A stretch of DNA of 14,671 bases from UBA11164 sp002420085 (GCA_031976395.1 DALYLJ010000078.1:1-14671), one strand, 5' to 3'. Counted from the stretch's first letter, positions 1 through 8,160 are shown. Made by a program: numbers and translations. The notes: generated from the sequence alone by a model not told the origin.

Positions 1-1321
1 TCAGCGCAGCGATGATCAGGCTGGCACCGCTGATGATCAGGGCGTAGATCGGCTCGTTGTCGAACAGCAGCCGCAGGGCCGGGCCGAGCAGGGTGGCGGC
101 GCAGATCTGCGGGATGACGATGAACATGTTGAAGATGCCCATGTACACACCCATCGATTGCGCCGGCACGAAACTGGCCAGCAGGGCGTAGGGCATCGAC
201 AGGATGCTGGCCCAGGCGATTCCGACCAGGGCGAACGAGCCGATCAGATACGCCGGGGCCGGCACGAAGGCCATCGAGATGAAACCCAGCCCGCCCAGGG
301 TCAGCGCGAAGAAATGCACCGCCTTGCGATTGATCGTGTGGCGGGCGGCGTAGACCGCCAGCGCCAGCGCCACCAGCATCGACGACAATCCGTAGTAACC
401 CATGTAGGCGCCGACCAGATCGGCGGCATTCTGGAAGGCGGCATTGGCGGCATCGAACGCCTGCGCCTGTGCCGCTACAGCGAGGTCGAAGCCATTCGGA
501 TCGGGCGCCGGTGCTTTGAACACGTGATCGGTCAGGGCCGGCGTGGCCATGCTCCACATGCTGAAGAACGACAGCCAACTGAAGAACTGCACCAGGCCGA
601 TGTTGAGCATCTGGCGCGGCATGTGGACGATGTGACTGGCAATATCGGCCAGCAGATTGCCCTGGCGTCGGTCGGCCTGGAACCGGGCCATGTCCTCGGG
701 TGGTGTCTCCCGGGTGGTCAGGACGGTGATCAGAATGCTGATCAGGAACACCATCGCACCGATCGCGAAGGCGATCTTGACCGAGGGCGGCACGACGCCG
801 GGCGCCGCAGTATTGGCGACGCCGAGTTGATTGATGAACCAGGGCAGATTGCTCGCCACCCAGGTGCCGATGCCGATGATCAGGGTCTGCACCACGAAGC
901 CGTAGGAGCGCTGGCTGTCGGGCAGTTTGTCGGCGACCAGGGCGCGGAAGGGCTCCATGCTGATGTTGATCGAGGCATCCAGCACCCACAGCAGGCCGAC
1001 CGCCATCCACAAGGCCGGTGAATGCGGCATGGCGACCAGGGCCGCCGAGGCCAGCACCGCACCGATCAGGAAATACGGCCGGCGTCGGCCGAGGATCGGA
1101 TGCCAGGTGCGATCGGACAGATAGCCGATGATCGGCTGGACCAGCAGGCCGGTCAGCGGTGCAGCGATCCACAGCAGCGGCAGCGCGTCCTTCTCGGCGC
1201 CCAAGGTCTGGAAAATCCGCGACATGAATCCGCCTTGCAGGGCGAATCCGAACTGGATGCCCAGGAAGCCGAACGACATGTTCCAGATCTGCCAGAACGA
1301 CAGTGTCGGTTTGACGCGCAT
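1..1321 (-). CDS. MFS transporter, SLC45/maltose-type sugar symporter (partial, C-terminus off left edge)
   Basis: Reading leftwards from ATG 1321, the frame stays open for 440 codons to the window edge, so the C-terminus is missing. The start is supported by a GGAGG-type site (1326-1330) 4 nt upstream. About eleven hydrophobic segments can be followed, as in a 12-helix major facilitator. Near the N-terminus a segment reading MSFGFLGIQFGFALQ (residues 15-29) is typical of the SLC45/sucrose-maltose branch. The loop between helices 2 and 3 has the MFS motif A form, GYLSDR then GRRRP (residues 66-82). Family members import sucrose, maltose or maltodextrins across the inner membrane with a cation. 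The GH13 amylase about 1.5 kb away on the other strand fits a maltodextrin role, which is inference. The LacI-like operator at 1451-1464 lies about 130 nt upstream. Confidence 0.85.
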   Translation of the reverse strand, partial: MRVKPTLSFWQIWNMSFGFLGIQFGFALQGGFMSRIFQTLGAEKDALPLLWIAAPLTGLLVQPIIGYLSDRTWHPILGRRRPYFLIGAVLASAALVAMPHSPALWMAVGLLWVLDASINISMEPFRALVADKLPDSQRSYGFVVQTLIIGIGTWVASNLPWFINQLGVANTAAPGVVPPSVKIAFAIGAMVFLISILITVLTTRETPPEDMARFQADRRQGNLLADIASHIVHMPRQMLNIGLVQFFSWLSFFSMWSMATPALTDHVFKAPAPDPNGFDLAVAAQAQAFDAANAAFQNAADLVGAYMGYYGLSSMLVALALAVYAARHTINRKAVHFFALTLGGLGFISMAFVPAPAYLIGSFALVGIAWASILSMPYALLASFVPAQSMGVYMGIFNMFIVIPQICAATLLGPALRLLFDNEPIYALIISGASLIIAAL

Positions 1322-1573
1322 CGGGCCTCCCCCGCGTAGTCCAGCGTGCATTGTGTCTGCGGCGAGTGCTGCGCACCAAGGTGTCGGGCGCCGTCTCGGC
1401 CTGTTGTGGTCGCCCGATGGTAGGCTGCACCGGCCGGCAGCGACAGTCGCTGCATACGTATTCAGGAAGGCTTCGACACACTGACCAGCGGTCCGAATCG
1501 GCGACGCCACCCGCGTCCGCCGGTCGGCCCGGTCCTGTATGCTCCGACTCCCGCACGGAAGGCTGTCCAGCGC
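1322..1573. other. Divergent intergenic region between MFS transporter and antiporter
   Basis: These 252 nt separate two divergent start codons and should hold promoters for both directions. The clearest element is the 14-nt near-palindrome at 1451-1464, listed separately. A TATGCT at 1539-1544 could be a -10 element for the plus-strand gene, but no good -35 was seen. No RNA gene or credible small ORF was found; frames crossing it are shadows. Confidence 0.6.
1451..1464. promoter_or_regulatory. LacI-family-like operator TGCATACGTATTCA
   Basis: The sequence TG-c-ATACGTAT-t-CA is a dyad centred on CG, with only the third pair mismatched. LacI/GalR-family operators commonly have this shape: 14 bp or more, TG at one end, CA at the other and a central CpG. 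It sits in the divergent spacer, 130 nt from the MFS start and 110 nt from the antiporter start. A MalR-like repressor controlling the sugar transporter is the likeliest reader. No lacI gene is in the window, so the regulator is inferred. Confidence 0.55.
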
Positions 1574-2806
1574 ATGTCCACGATCGAAAAGATGCTGATC
1601 GCGATGACCGTCATCCTGGCGGTCCCCTACCTGGTCTGGCGGGTGGCCGGTCGCGACCGTCTGGCGCCCCTGGTGGTGGTCCAGATCGTGGTCGGCATCC
1701 TGCTCGGCCCCGGCGTACTGGGCGCGCTCGTACCCGATGCCCATGCTGCCATCTTCACCACCGAAGTGGTCACCTCATTGAATGCCATCGCCGTCTGGGC
1801 GGTCATGTTGTTCGTCTGGATTGCCGGCATCGAACTCGACCTGCACGAAGCCTGGGCCAATCGCATCGAAACCGGCATCACCGCCGGTCTGGCCATGGTG
1901 GTGCCGATCGCCACCGGAGCCGCTGCCGCCGCCGTGATGCTCTGGCACGATACCGGCTGGCTCGGCACGGCCGGCTCGGACTGGCAGTTCGTCGGTGGCG
2001 TGGGCATGGCCTGTGCCGTGACCGCCCTGCCGATCCTCATTCTGTTCATGGAAAAACTCGACCTGCTGCGGCGACCGCTCGGTCAGCGGATTCTTCGCTA
2101 CGCCAGCCTGGACGATCTCGCGATCTGGGGCGTGCTGGCCCTGATCCTGCTCGACTTCGAGCGAATCGGTCGCCAGGGGCTGTTTCTGGTCGGATTCAGC
2201 CTGGCGACCCTGCTGGTGCGCACCGGGTTTCCCCGGTTACCGGAATCGGATCGCTGGTTCGTCGCCCTGATCTGGTTGGCTGTCTGTGGCTTTGCGGCCG
2301 ACTGGGCTGGCCTGCACTTCATGGTCGGAGCGTTCCTGTCCGGCGTGGTGCTGGACGGTCGCTGGTTCGATCAGGAGCGCATGGACCTGTTGCGCCACCA
2401 CCTGCTGTTGGTGGTGATGCCGGTGTTCTTCCTGAGCACCGGCCTGCGGACCGAGTGGACCATGGGCGGCTGGCCGGTCATGGCCGCCGCCGCCCTGCTG
2501 CTGATCGCCAGCGTGGCCGGCAAGCTGGCCGGCGTCCATTTCGCCGGGCGCTGGCTCGGCTGGCCACGGCACGAAGCGTCGGCGATCGGCTGGCTGCTCC
2601 AGACCAAGGCGCTGATCATGATCATCTTCGCCAACATCCTGCTGGATCGGCAGGTGATCGCCAATGAAACGTTCACCGCCCTGCTGCTGGCCGCCGTCGC
2701 CAGTACCCTGATCGCGGTGCCGATGGCCAACCGCCATCTGGCTCGATTGAATCCCGACCGGATGATCACAGCGGCGGCGGCGACCCAGGGCCGCGCCTCG
2801 GTGTAA
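1574..2806 (+). CDS. Cation:proton antiporter, CPA2 (Na+/H+ exchanger domain)
   Basis: This is a 410-residue integral membrane protein with about 11-13 hydrophobic segments and no soluble domain, matching the membrane core of PF00999 antiporters. Recognisable family features are QIVVGILLGPGVLG (37-50), GIELDL (85-90), an AVTALPIL segment like the unwound fourth helix (148-155), an Asp-Asp pair in LDDLAIW (D180-D181), GLHFMVGAFLSG (246-257) and a GKLAG lysine (K317). A double-acidic pair is typical of CPA2, which exchanges Na+ or K+ for H+ across the inner membrane. The late helix reads QTKALIM where many relatives have T-R-G-L, so a lysine takes the arginine position. The KefC-type TrkA-N domain is absent. 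GGAAGG at 1557-1562 supports the start. Ion specificity cannot be read from sequence. It may be co-transcribed with the amylase 72 nt downstream. Confidence 0.88.
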   Translation: MSTIEKMLIAMTVILAVPYLVWRVAGRDRLAPLVVVQIVVGILLGPGVLGALVPDAHAAIFTTEVVTSLNAIAVWAVMLFVWIAGIELDLHEAWANRIETGITAGLAMVVPIATGAAAAAVMLWHDTGWLGTAGSDWQFVGGVGMACAVTALPILILFMEKLDLLRRPLGQRILRYASLDDLAIWGVLALILLDFERIGRQGLFLVGFSLATLLVRTGFPRLPESDRWFVALIWLAVCGFAADWAGLHFMVGAFLSGVVLDGRWFDQERMDLLRHHLLLVVMPVFFLSTGLRTEWTMGGWPVMAAAALLLIASVAGKLAGVHFAGRWLGWPRHEASAIGWLLQTKALIMIIFANILLDRQVIANETFTALLLAAVASTLIAVPMANRHLARLNPDRMITAAAATQGRASV

Positions 2807-2878
2807 GGTTGTCGGCGGTGCAGTGGCCGCGACCGGCACGCGGCACAGCGAATCATGCCTCGCCCTGGGAGTGTTCCG

Positions 2879-5599
2879 ATGACCGACCCTGCTTCGATCC
2901 GCGTCGCGCGCCTGACTCGGGCCGCCCCGGCCATCCTGGCCTCGACCGCTCTGGGCCTGCTGCTGAGCGCCTGCACAGCAGCCAGCGATTCGCTCGACGG
3001 CGACACGGCCACCGGCACCGGCACCGGCACGGACAGTCCGGCAGCGACAGCATCGAAACTGCATGTCGCCTCGCCCGACTGGCGCGACCAGATCATCTAT
3101 TTCGTGATGCTCGATCGTTTCGACGACGGCGATCCCGGCAACAACGACCAGGGCGCCGGTGAATACGATCCCGATGACCATCGCAAGTTCAGTGGTGGTG
3201 ATCTGCGCGGGGTGACCCGGCGGATCGATTACATTCGCGGCCTCGGCGCCACCGCCGTGTGGATCACCCCACCGGTATCCAACCAGTGGCTGGACGAGCG
3301 GGTCGGCTACGGCGGCTATCACGGCTACTGGGCCGAGCACTTCATGAAGGTTGATCCGCACTTCGGCACGCTCGATGACTATCGCGCCCTGTCCTCGGCC
3401 CTGCATGATCAGGGCATGTACCTGATCCAGGATGTGGTGGTGAACCACACCGGCAACTTCTTTTCCTACGATCACACCTGGCGCGCAGACGATCCGACCC
3501 AGGGCTACAGCCGCAACCCGGCCTCGCGGCCGGTCGCCGCACCCAGCCAATGGCCGTTCTCGCTGAACGATCCACGCATCCCCGAACACCGCCAAGCAGC
3601 GGTCTATCACTGGACCCCGACCGTTTCCGATTTCGGCGACCACTGGCAGGAACAGAACGGACAACTGGCCGACCTCGATGATCTCAATACGGAAAGCCCC
3701 CTGGTGCGCCGAGCACTGCGCGAGAGCTACGGCTACTGGATTCGCGAAGTGGGTGTCGACGCCTTCCGCATCGATACGGCCTACCATGTGCCGGCCGAAT
3801 ACTTCCGCGACTTTCTCGACGCCGACGATCCCGAGTTCCCCGGCATCCGCGAGGTCGCCCGGCAGACCGGACGCAGCGACTTCCTGGCCTTCGGCGAGGG
3901 CTTCGGCGTCGATAAAGCCTACGACGATCGCCTGACCCGCAAGCTCGACAGCTACCTTCGTGATGGCGACGGTCAGCCCTTGCTGCCCTCGATGATCAAC
4001 TTCCCGCTGTATGGCAGCCTGGGCGATGTGTTTGCGCGGGGCCGCCCGAGTGCCGAACTGGGCGATCGCATCCGCACGATGATGCGTGTGCATGCCGACC
4101 CTCACCGCATGCCGAGCTTCATCGACAACCACGATGTCGATCGCTTCCTCGCCGGCGGCAGCCAGGCCGGTCTCCGGCAGGCATTGCTGGCGATCCTGAC
4201 CTTGCCTGGCATCCCGACGCTGTACTACGGCACCGAGCAGGGCTTCAGTGAACCGCGTAAGGCGATGTTCGCCGGAGGCCATGGCGCCGGTGGTCGCGAT
4301 CATTTCGATAGCCAGTCCCCGCTGTACCGCTTCCTGCGCACCGCCATCGCACTGCGGCGCGGCAACCCCGTGTTCTCTCGCGGCACCCCCGAGGTGCTGC
4401 ACGAGAATCCCGCTGCCGCCGGTGCCCTGGCCTATCGCATGCAGCATCAGGATCAAACCGCCCTGGTGGTGTTCAACAGCGCCGATGCCGACACCCTGCT
4501 GGCCAACCTCGACACCGGCCTGCCGAGCGGCACCCGGCTGCGGCCGGTATTCAGTCTGCACGATGAAACCGAAGCGCAGACGGTCGGCGCGGACGGCCTG
4601 CTCAGTCTGCGTCTGCCGGCACGAGCCGGTCTGGTGTGGTTGGTCGATGATCAACCGGCCGCGCCACCCGAACCCGCAGCACGACTGACCCTCGACACCA
4701 TCGGCGACCAACCGGCGCCGGGCACCAAGCCCAGGCAGTTCGATGGCGACTTCACGGTCAGCGGTCGCGCCGAGGGTCTCGACCAATTTCGCCTGGTGGT
4801 CGATGGCGATCTCGACCACGCCCAGACGATCCATCCCGATGCCGATGGCCGTTGGCAGGCGCGCATCGATACCGCCAGCATGATCGACCCGCAGGTCAAT
4901 CACAGCATCGTGGCCTGGGCCGACAGCGGTGTCACCTCACCGACCCGGCACTTCAAGGTCGCCCGCGACTGGCAGCGTCTGGCCGACGTGGCCGATCCGG
5001 TCGGCGATGATACCGGCCCGAGCGGCCGCTACCGCTACCCCGATGACCCGACCTGGAGCGATGCCCGGCACATGGACATCCACCACATCCGGGTCGAAGC
5101 GGCCGGTGGCGCACTGCGGTTGGACGTCACACTCGATGCCATCAGCACCATCTGGAACCCGAGCAACGGCTTCGACCACGTCGCCCTGACCCTGTTCATC
5201 GAACTGCCCGGACGCGACCACGGAACGTCGGTGATGCCCTTGCAGAATGCCGAACTGCCCGATGGCATGCGCTGGCACTATCGCCTGCGTGCCGGCGGCT
5301 GGAGCAATGCACTGTTCCGTGCCGAAGGTGCCAGTGCCGACCATGAAGGCACACCGCATGCACCCGGCGCCCGCATCGAGGTCGATCGCGACCAACGACG
5401 CATCCGCTTCACCTTCCCCGCTGCCGCGCTCGGCCGACCGGAAGCCCTGTCCGGCGCTCGACTGTACCTGACCACCTGGGACTACGACGGCCGCTATCGT
5501 CCCCTGCTGCCCGACGGCGATGCCTATGCCTTCGGCGGCGGTGACGGCGCACGCGATCCCCTGATCATGGATGACAGTGGCGTGATCGTCTTGCCGTGA
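2879..5599 (+). CDS. GH13 alpha-amylase-family lipoprotein with glucodextranase-type C-terminal module
   Basis: A 906-residue secreted glycoside hydrolase. ATG 2879 is preferred over ATG 2855 because GGGAG (2867-2871) lies 7 nt before it and the resulting N-terminus is a proper signal peptide. The lipobox LSAC puts the lipidated cysteine at residue 32; Thr follows, not Asp, so outer-membrane sorting is expected. A TGTGTGTD linker precedes the catalytic domain. The GH13 blocks are DVVVNH (185-190), GVDAFRID with nucleophile D299, FLAFGEGF with acid/base E340, and FIDNHDVDRF with transition-state stabiliser D419. All catalytic residues are present. From about residue 703, a DPVGDDTGPSGRYRYP-type segment matches the C-terminal module of glucodextranases (PF09985-like), probably for binding substrate or the cell surface. 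Expected activity is hydrolysis of alpha-1,4-glucans. A pullulanase or cyclomaltodextrinase-like specificity cannot be excluded. Confidence 0.9.
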   Translation: MTDPASIRVARLTRAAPAILASTALGLLLSACTAASDSLDGDTATGTGTGTDSPAATASKLHVASPDWRDQIIYFVMLDRFDDGDPGNNDQGAGEYDPDDHRKFSGGDLRGVTRRIDYIRGLGATAVWITPPVSNQWLDERVGYGGYHGYWAEHFMKVDPHFGTLDDYRALSSALHDQGMYLIQDVVVNHTGNFFSYDHTWRADDPTQGYSRNPASRPVAAPSQWPFSLNDPRIPEHRQAAVYHWTPTVSDFGDHWQEQNGQLADLDDLNTESPLVRRALRESYGYWIREVGVDAFRIDTAYHVPAEYFRDFLDADDPEFPGIREVARQTGRSDFLAFGEGFGVDKAYDDRLTRKLDSYLRDGDGQPLLPSMINFPLYGSLGDVFARGRPSAELGDRIRTMMRVHADPHRMPSFIDNHDVDRFLAGGSQAGLRQALLAILTLPGIPTLYYGTEQGFSEPRKAMFAGGHGAGGRDHFDSQSPLYRFLRTAIALRRGNPVFSRGTPEVLHENPAAAGALAYRMQHQDQTALVVFNSADADTLLANLDTGLPSGTRLRPVFSLHDETEAQTVGADGLLSLRLPARAGLVWLVDDQPAAPPEPAARLTLDTIGDQPAPGTKPRQFDGDFTVSGRAEGLDQFRLVVDGDLDHAQTIHPDADGRWQARIDTASMIDPQVNHSIVAWADSGVTSPTRHFKVARDWQRLADVADPVGDDTGPSGRYRYPDDPTWSDARHMDIHHIRVEAAGGALRLDVTLDAISTIWNPSNGFDHVALTLFIELPGRDHGTSVMPLQNAELPDGMRWHYRLRAGGWSNALFRAEGASADHEGTPHAPGARIEVDRDQRRIRFTFPAAALGRPEALSGARLYLTTWDYDGRYRPLLPDGDAYAFGGGDGARDPLIMDDSGVIVLP

Positions 5600-5641
5600 T
5601 CGACCCGCAGGACGCTTGGCCTCAGGCGGACAGGCCCCTCA

Positions 5642-5663
5642 GTCGTCTCACTCGCCAGACGAC
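5642..5663 (+). terminator. Possible terminator hairpin after the amylase gene
   Basis: GTCGTCT (5642-5648) and AGACGAC (5657-5663) form a perfect 7-bp stem with an 8-nt loop, 42 nt after the amylase stop. No T-run follows, so it is not a classical intrinsic terminator. Transcript-end protection or chance are alternatives. Confidence 0.3.
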
Positions 5664-5803
5664 GATTGCGCGGATTTGATCGCCCTCATGCCACCGAAAA
5701 CGCGACACCCTCGTGTACGGCACAGCGCTTGCAACGGCGAGCCGAGGTCGATGTTCATCAGTTGAAGAATCACGCATACTGACGACGCGCCCACCCCTCC
5801 TCA

Positions 5804-5833
5804 TCGTGCCATTTGTTGCATGGAATGGCACGA
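5804..5833. promoter_or_regulatory. 10-bp-arm inverted repeat upstream of the roadblock/GTPase operon
   Basis: TCGTGCCATT (5804-5813) and AATGGCACGA (5824-5833) are perfect reverse complements around a 10-nt spacer. The right arm ends 25 nt before the start codon at 5859. This could be a dimeric-repressor operator or a 5'-leader hairpin close to the ribosome binding site. No T-run follows, so a terminator is less likely. Confidence 0.5.
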
Positions 5834-5858
5834 CTGACCGTAATGGACACGAGAGTGC

Positions 5859-6608
5859 ATGGACAATCATCGACACCCCATGACCAAGCTCAGGCTGGGC
5901 GCCGAGCTGCTGCCATCCGCCGAAGTCGGATTGGTGAGAGCCTTGGTACAACTGGCTGCCGCCAACGGGAATGCTGATCTTCACTGGGTGTTCGTCGACG
6001 CACCGCCTTACGACGCATTGATCACCGATTCCAGTGTCGATCCGAGCATCGTGCAGGGTCGGGCGTCGGCCATCCTCGTGGTCGGCGGACAACATCAAGC
6101 TCCGGGCCGCGACAGGCTGCAACGCCCGATAACCGGAGAACAACTGGAACGCTGGCTCCTGGCTCAGCAAGCCGCTCGACCGATCGAGTGTGCTGCACCC
6201 GACATCGTTGCTGCGCAATCGAACGCCGCCGAACCGTCGTGGCTGGATGGCCCCGACTCCGCGCGTCCGATGATCGAACCCGATGCCGGAGACGGGATCG
6301 CTTACCGCCTCGTGCGTTGGCCACCCAATGTCATGCTGCAAAACGACCGGGGGCGTGTGCGCATGGCGACCCTCATGTCGCGCCGTCCCATGCGCCTGAG
6401 CGAACTGGCCCACATCACCGAGCAGCCGGTGGAGCACTGTCTGAAATTCGTGCAGTCGCTGCGCAGTCTTGGACTTCTGGAGGTTATCGCAGTGTCACAT
6501 CCGTCTGCTTCCGCCGTTGCCGAAGCACCCATCGACCCCCAGCGGGCGAATCGCTGGAATCTGGTTCGCAGCATCCGCTCCCGCCTTGGACTCACGGCTT
6601 CGGAATGA
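5859..6608 (+). CDS. Unrecognised protein with C-terminal winged-helix-like segment, first gene of roadblock/GTPase operon
   Basis: This 249-residue soluble protein has no signal peptide or membrane helix. I do not recognise a named family. The N-terminal half alternates predicted strands and helices (LHWVFVDAPPYDALITD at 41-57, AILVVGG at 71-77, RPITGEQLERWL at 89-100). That order resembles a degenerate receiver-like fold without the usual acidic phosphorylation pocket; this is inference. A low-complexity linker follows (about 107-145). The C-terminal part (about 165-211, with RRPMRLSELAHITEQP) looks like a winged helix ending in SLGLLEV. GAGAG lies about 5 nt before ATG 5859; the in-frame ATG at 5880 lacks such a site. 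Its stop overlaps the GTPase start by 4 nt (ATGA), so the products are probably made together, perhaps as an adaptor or effector of the GTPase. Confidence 0.75.
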   Translation: MDNHRHPMTKLRLGAELLPSAEVGLVRALVQLAAANGNADLHWVFVDAPPYDALITDSSVDPSIVQGRASAILVVGGQHQAPGRDRLQRPITGEQLERWLLAQQAARPIECAAPDIVAAQSNAAEPSWLDGPDSARPMIEPDAGDGIAYRLVRWPPNVMLQNDRGRVRMATLMSRRPMRLSELAHITEQPVEHCLKFVQSLRSLGLLEVIAVSHPSASAVAEAPIDPQRANRWNLVRSIRSRLGLTASE

Positions 6609-7153
6609 GTACGGAATACAAGATCCTGTTCACCGGCACCATGGGTGCAGGCAAGACCACCGCCATCGCCACCGTCAGTGAGATACCACCGCTGGTGACC
6701 GATGTTCGCAACTCCGATGCCTCGATCGCCAAAGCCGAGACGACGGTCGGCCTGGACTTCGGGCAGATCAGTCTGGACGGTGGCCACCGAGTGCGCCTGT
6801 TCGGCACACCGGGCCAGGTCCGCTTCGATTTTCTGTGGAAGATACTGGTCCGCAACGCGCTGGGTCTGATCATCCTTGCCGACAACTCACGCCCGGACCC
6901 GCTGGCCGATCTGACAACCTACCTCGACGGCTTCGCGGAAGAACTCGATCGCGTGCCCTGCGCCATCGGTGTCGGTCGCATGGAAGGCCATCCCTCACCA
7001 GATATCGACGCCTATGCCGATAGGTTGGCTGCCAAGGGCCGCATGTTTCCGGTGATTCCGGTCGATGTCCGCCGACGCGACGATGTGCTACTCCTGATCG
7101 ATACACTGCTGGCCCAGATCGAGGCCGGCCTGATGGACGAACTGCCGAGATGA
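6605..7153 (+). CDS. Small Ras-like GTPase, COG2229/MglA-like
   Basis: A 182-residue cytoplasmic P-loop protein. The Walker A motif is GTMGAGKT (11-18), followed by a switch-I-like ETTVGLDFG (45-53) and a switch-II-like LFGTPGQVRFDFLW (65-78). In this branch the usual DxxG aspartate is replaced by Gly (FGTPGQ), as in other COG2229-type GTPases. No N/TKxD guanine-specificity motif is visible; the expected place reads VGRMEGH (123-129). Guanine specificity is therefore assumed from the family. Such GTPases pair with Roadblock/LC7 proteins, as MglA does with MglB in cell polarity and type IV pilus motility. The start at 6605 overlaps the upstream stop (ATGA), and the gene overlaps the roadblock gene the same way. 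Longer in-frame starts upstream lie inside the previous gene and are rejected. Confidence 0.88.
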   Translation: MSTEYKILFTGTMGAGKTTAIATVSEIPPLVTDVRNSDASIAKAETTVGLDFGQISLDGGHRVRLFGTPGQVRFDFLWKILVRNALGLIILADNSRPDPLADLTTYLDGFAEELDRVPCAIGVGRMEGHPSPDIDAYADRLAAKGRMFPVIPVDVRRRDDVLLLIDTLLAQIEAGLMDELPR

Positions 7154-7566
7154 TCGATTCCCCCATGAACAGCGCTCAGATCACCCGACTCGCCACCACT
7201 GCGGTGGCGGTCGCCCAACGCGAAGCGGAGTGCATCCTGCAAGAAGTGGACGGCGTGCATGCCGTCGTGATTGCCACCGCCGATGGCTTCGAGATCGCGG
7301 CCGCGCAGGTCCGGCCGGTCGATGTTGCACGCATCGCTGCCTTGGCCAGCTCGATCGCAGCGATCGGTGAAGTCGTCTCGGCAGAAGCGGGCTTGGGGCG
7401 TCATCGGAGTCTGCTGGTCGATACCGCAGATGGCTTTGCCGTGGTCCACAACGTGCAACGCAGTGACATCAACCTGGTCATCAATGCGATCGCAAGTGCA
7501 GACGCACTGATCGGTCGTGTCAACCACCGCACCGCTGAAGCCGCTCGGCGACTTGCCGAGTCCTGA
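7150..7566 (+). CDS. Roadblock/LC7 domain protein
   Basis: This 138-residue protein is essentially one Roadblock/LC7 domain. The signature is DGVHAVVIATADGFEIAA (34-51), then ARIAALASSIAAIGEVVSAE (60-79), and a second hairpin with SLLVDTADGFAVVHNV (87-102). The family forms homodimers that bind small GTPases, either as activating partners like MglB or as platforms. The gene directly follows the GTPase, with ATG 7150 overlapping its TGA, so partnership with that GTPase is very likely. ATG 7165 is an alternative start that would remove five residues. A conserved helix pair flanks the domain; there is no membrane segment. Confidence 0.92.
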   Translation: MIDSPMNSAQITRLATTAVAVAQREAECILQEVDGVHAVVIATADGFEIAAAQVRPVDVARIAALASSIAAIGEVVSAEAGLGRHRSLLVDTADGFAVVHNVQRSDINLVINAIASADALIGRVNHRTAEAARRLAES

Positions 7567-7570
7567 TTCG

Positions 7571-7951
7571 ATGCAGCAGGCAGGAGTCGCTCACTATTTG
7601 CGCGCGATGGCCGATATGACTGGCATCGATACCTGTGCCCTTGTCGATGTAGAAACCGGCATGGCCTGGCATGTCGCCGGACGCCTGCCGCAACAGGACG
7701 TACTGGTCGAAGCAGCAACCGACTACTGGCGGATGTACCTGCGCAGCCGGAGCGTACCGAAACCCTACGGCGAGCTGCGAGCCCACATCATGCTGTATGC
7801 ACAGGGCCGCATGACCATCGCCCCGTGCGGTGATGGCACGGTGCTGGTGTGCTTCTCGCAGGACGCACAGCCGATCGACTGGTCAGCCTGGATGCAACAG
7901 GCTCGTGTATTGCAATCGCATCTGATGCAGGCTCGTTCGCATGGCACATAG
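7571..7951 (+). CDS. Divergent roadblock-like protein
   Basis: A 126-residue cytoplasmic protein with the length and strand-helix-strand layout of a roadblock domain: CALVDVETGMAWHVAG (22-37), a helix with VLVEAATDYWRMYLR (44-58), then LRAHIMLYAQGRMTIAPC (69-86) and GTVLVCFSQD (89-98). Similarity to the canonical roadblock gene upstream is weak, so the call rests on layout and operon position. I chose ATG 7571, 4 nt after the previous stop; ATG 7517 would overlap the roadblock gene by 50 nt and has no better ribosome binding site. It may form a heterodimer with another roadblock protein of the operon or bind the GTPase. Confidence 0.75.
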   Translation: MQQAGVAHYLRAMADMTGIDTCALVDVETGMAWHVAGRLPQQDVLVEAATDYWRMYLRSRSVPKPYGELRAHIMLYAQGRMTIAPCGDGTVLVCFSQDAQPIDWSAWMQQARVLQSHLMQARSHGT

Positions 7952-8160
7952 GCAACACACCTGGTCATCGGACGACCTGCCGGTGCAGGCGGGAGTCATC
8001 GGGCCGCTGAATGCGCGGTACGGCTCCACCCGGCGTAACGGACACCGCCACCACGCACGGACGCGATATTGAAGAACGGTCAGGGGCGCATCGGTTTCGT
8101 GCGTGCGATGCCGCCCTTCACACGACACGCACACACGACACGCTTTCGAGGACTACCGAC
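7952..8160. other. Intergenic region before the last roadblock-like gene
   Basis: These 209 nt break the otherwise tight operon. They contain a short stem (CCTGC 7976-7980 / GCAGG 7985-7989) and a 13-nt tandem repeat at 8119-8144. An open frame from ATG 8011 runs in frame into the next gene, but its roughly 50 residues look non-coding and lack a ribosome binding site. A separate promoter is possible but none is clear. Confidence 0.5.
8119..8144 (+). repeat. 13-nt tandem direct repeat before the GTG-start gene
   Basis: CACACGACACGCA (8119-8131) is followed directly by CACACGACACGCT (8132-8144), identical in 12 of 13 positions. The second copy ends just before the GAGGA ribosome binding site at 8148-8152. 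A 14-nt part of the repeat recurs after the gene at 8546-8559. Confidence 0.7.

Larger units (their letters stand above)
5600..5858. other. Intergenic region between amylase and the roadblock/GTPase operon
   Basis: These 259 nt follow the amylase stop and precede the first gene of the signalling operon. They contain a hairpin just after the amylase (5642-5663) and a longer inverted repeat near the next start (5804-5833), both listed separately. No convincing -35/-10 pair was found. The minus-strand frame that crosses it is antisense to the next gene and is taken as a shadow. Confidence 0.5.

Noticed and set aside
158..1484. Several plus-strand frames opposite the MFS transporter
   Set aside because: The minus strand has continuous membrane-transporter sequence with motif A and a good start site; the plus frames are His/Gln/Arg-rich shadows.
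2237..4903. 888-codon minus-strand open frame opposite the antiporter and amylase
   Set aside because: The plus strand carries clear GH13 motifs and catalytic residues; the opposite frame has low-complexity, Gln/Gly-rich sequence with no family features, as expected of a high-GC shadow.
5826..5841. Possible sigma54 promoter starting TGGCACG
   Set aside because: The -24-like TGGCACG is present, but the -12 GC at the required distance is missing.
8011..8160. N-terminal extension of the last roadblock-like gene from ATG 8011
   Set aside because: The added 50 residues look non-coding and include the tandem DNA repeat; GTG 8161 has a good GAGGA site.
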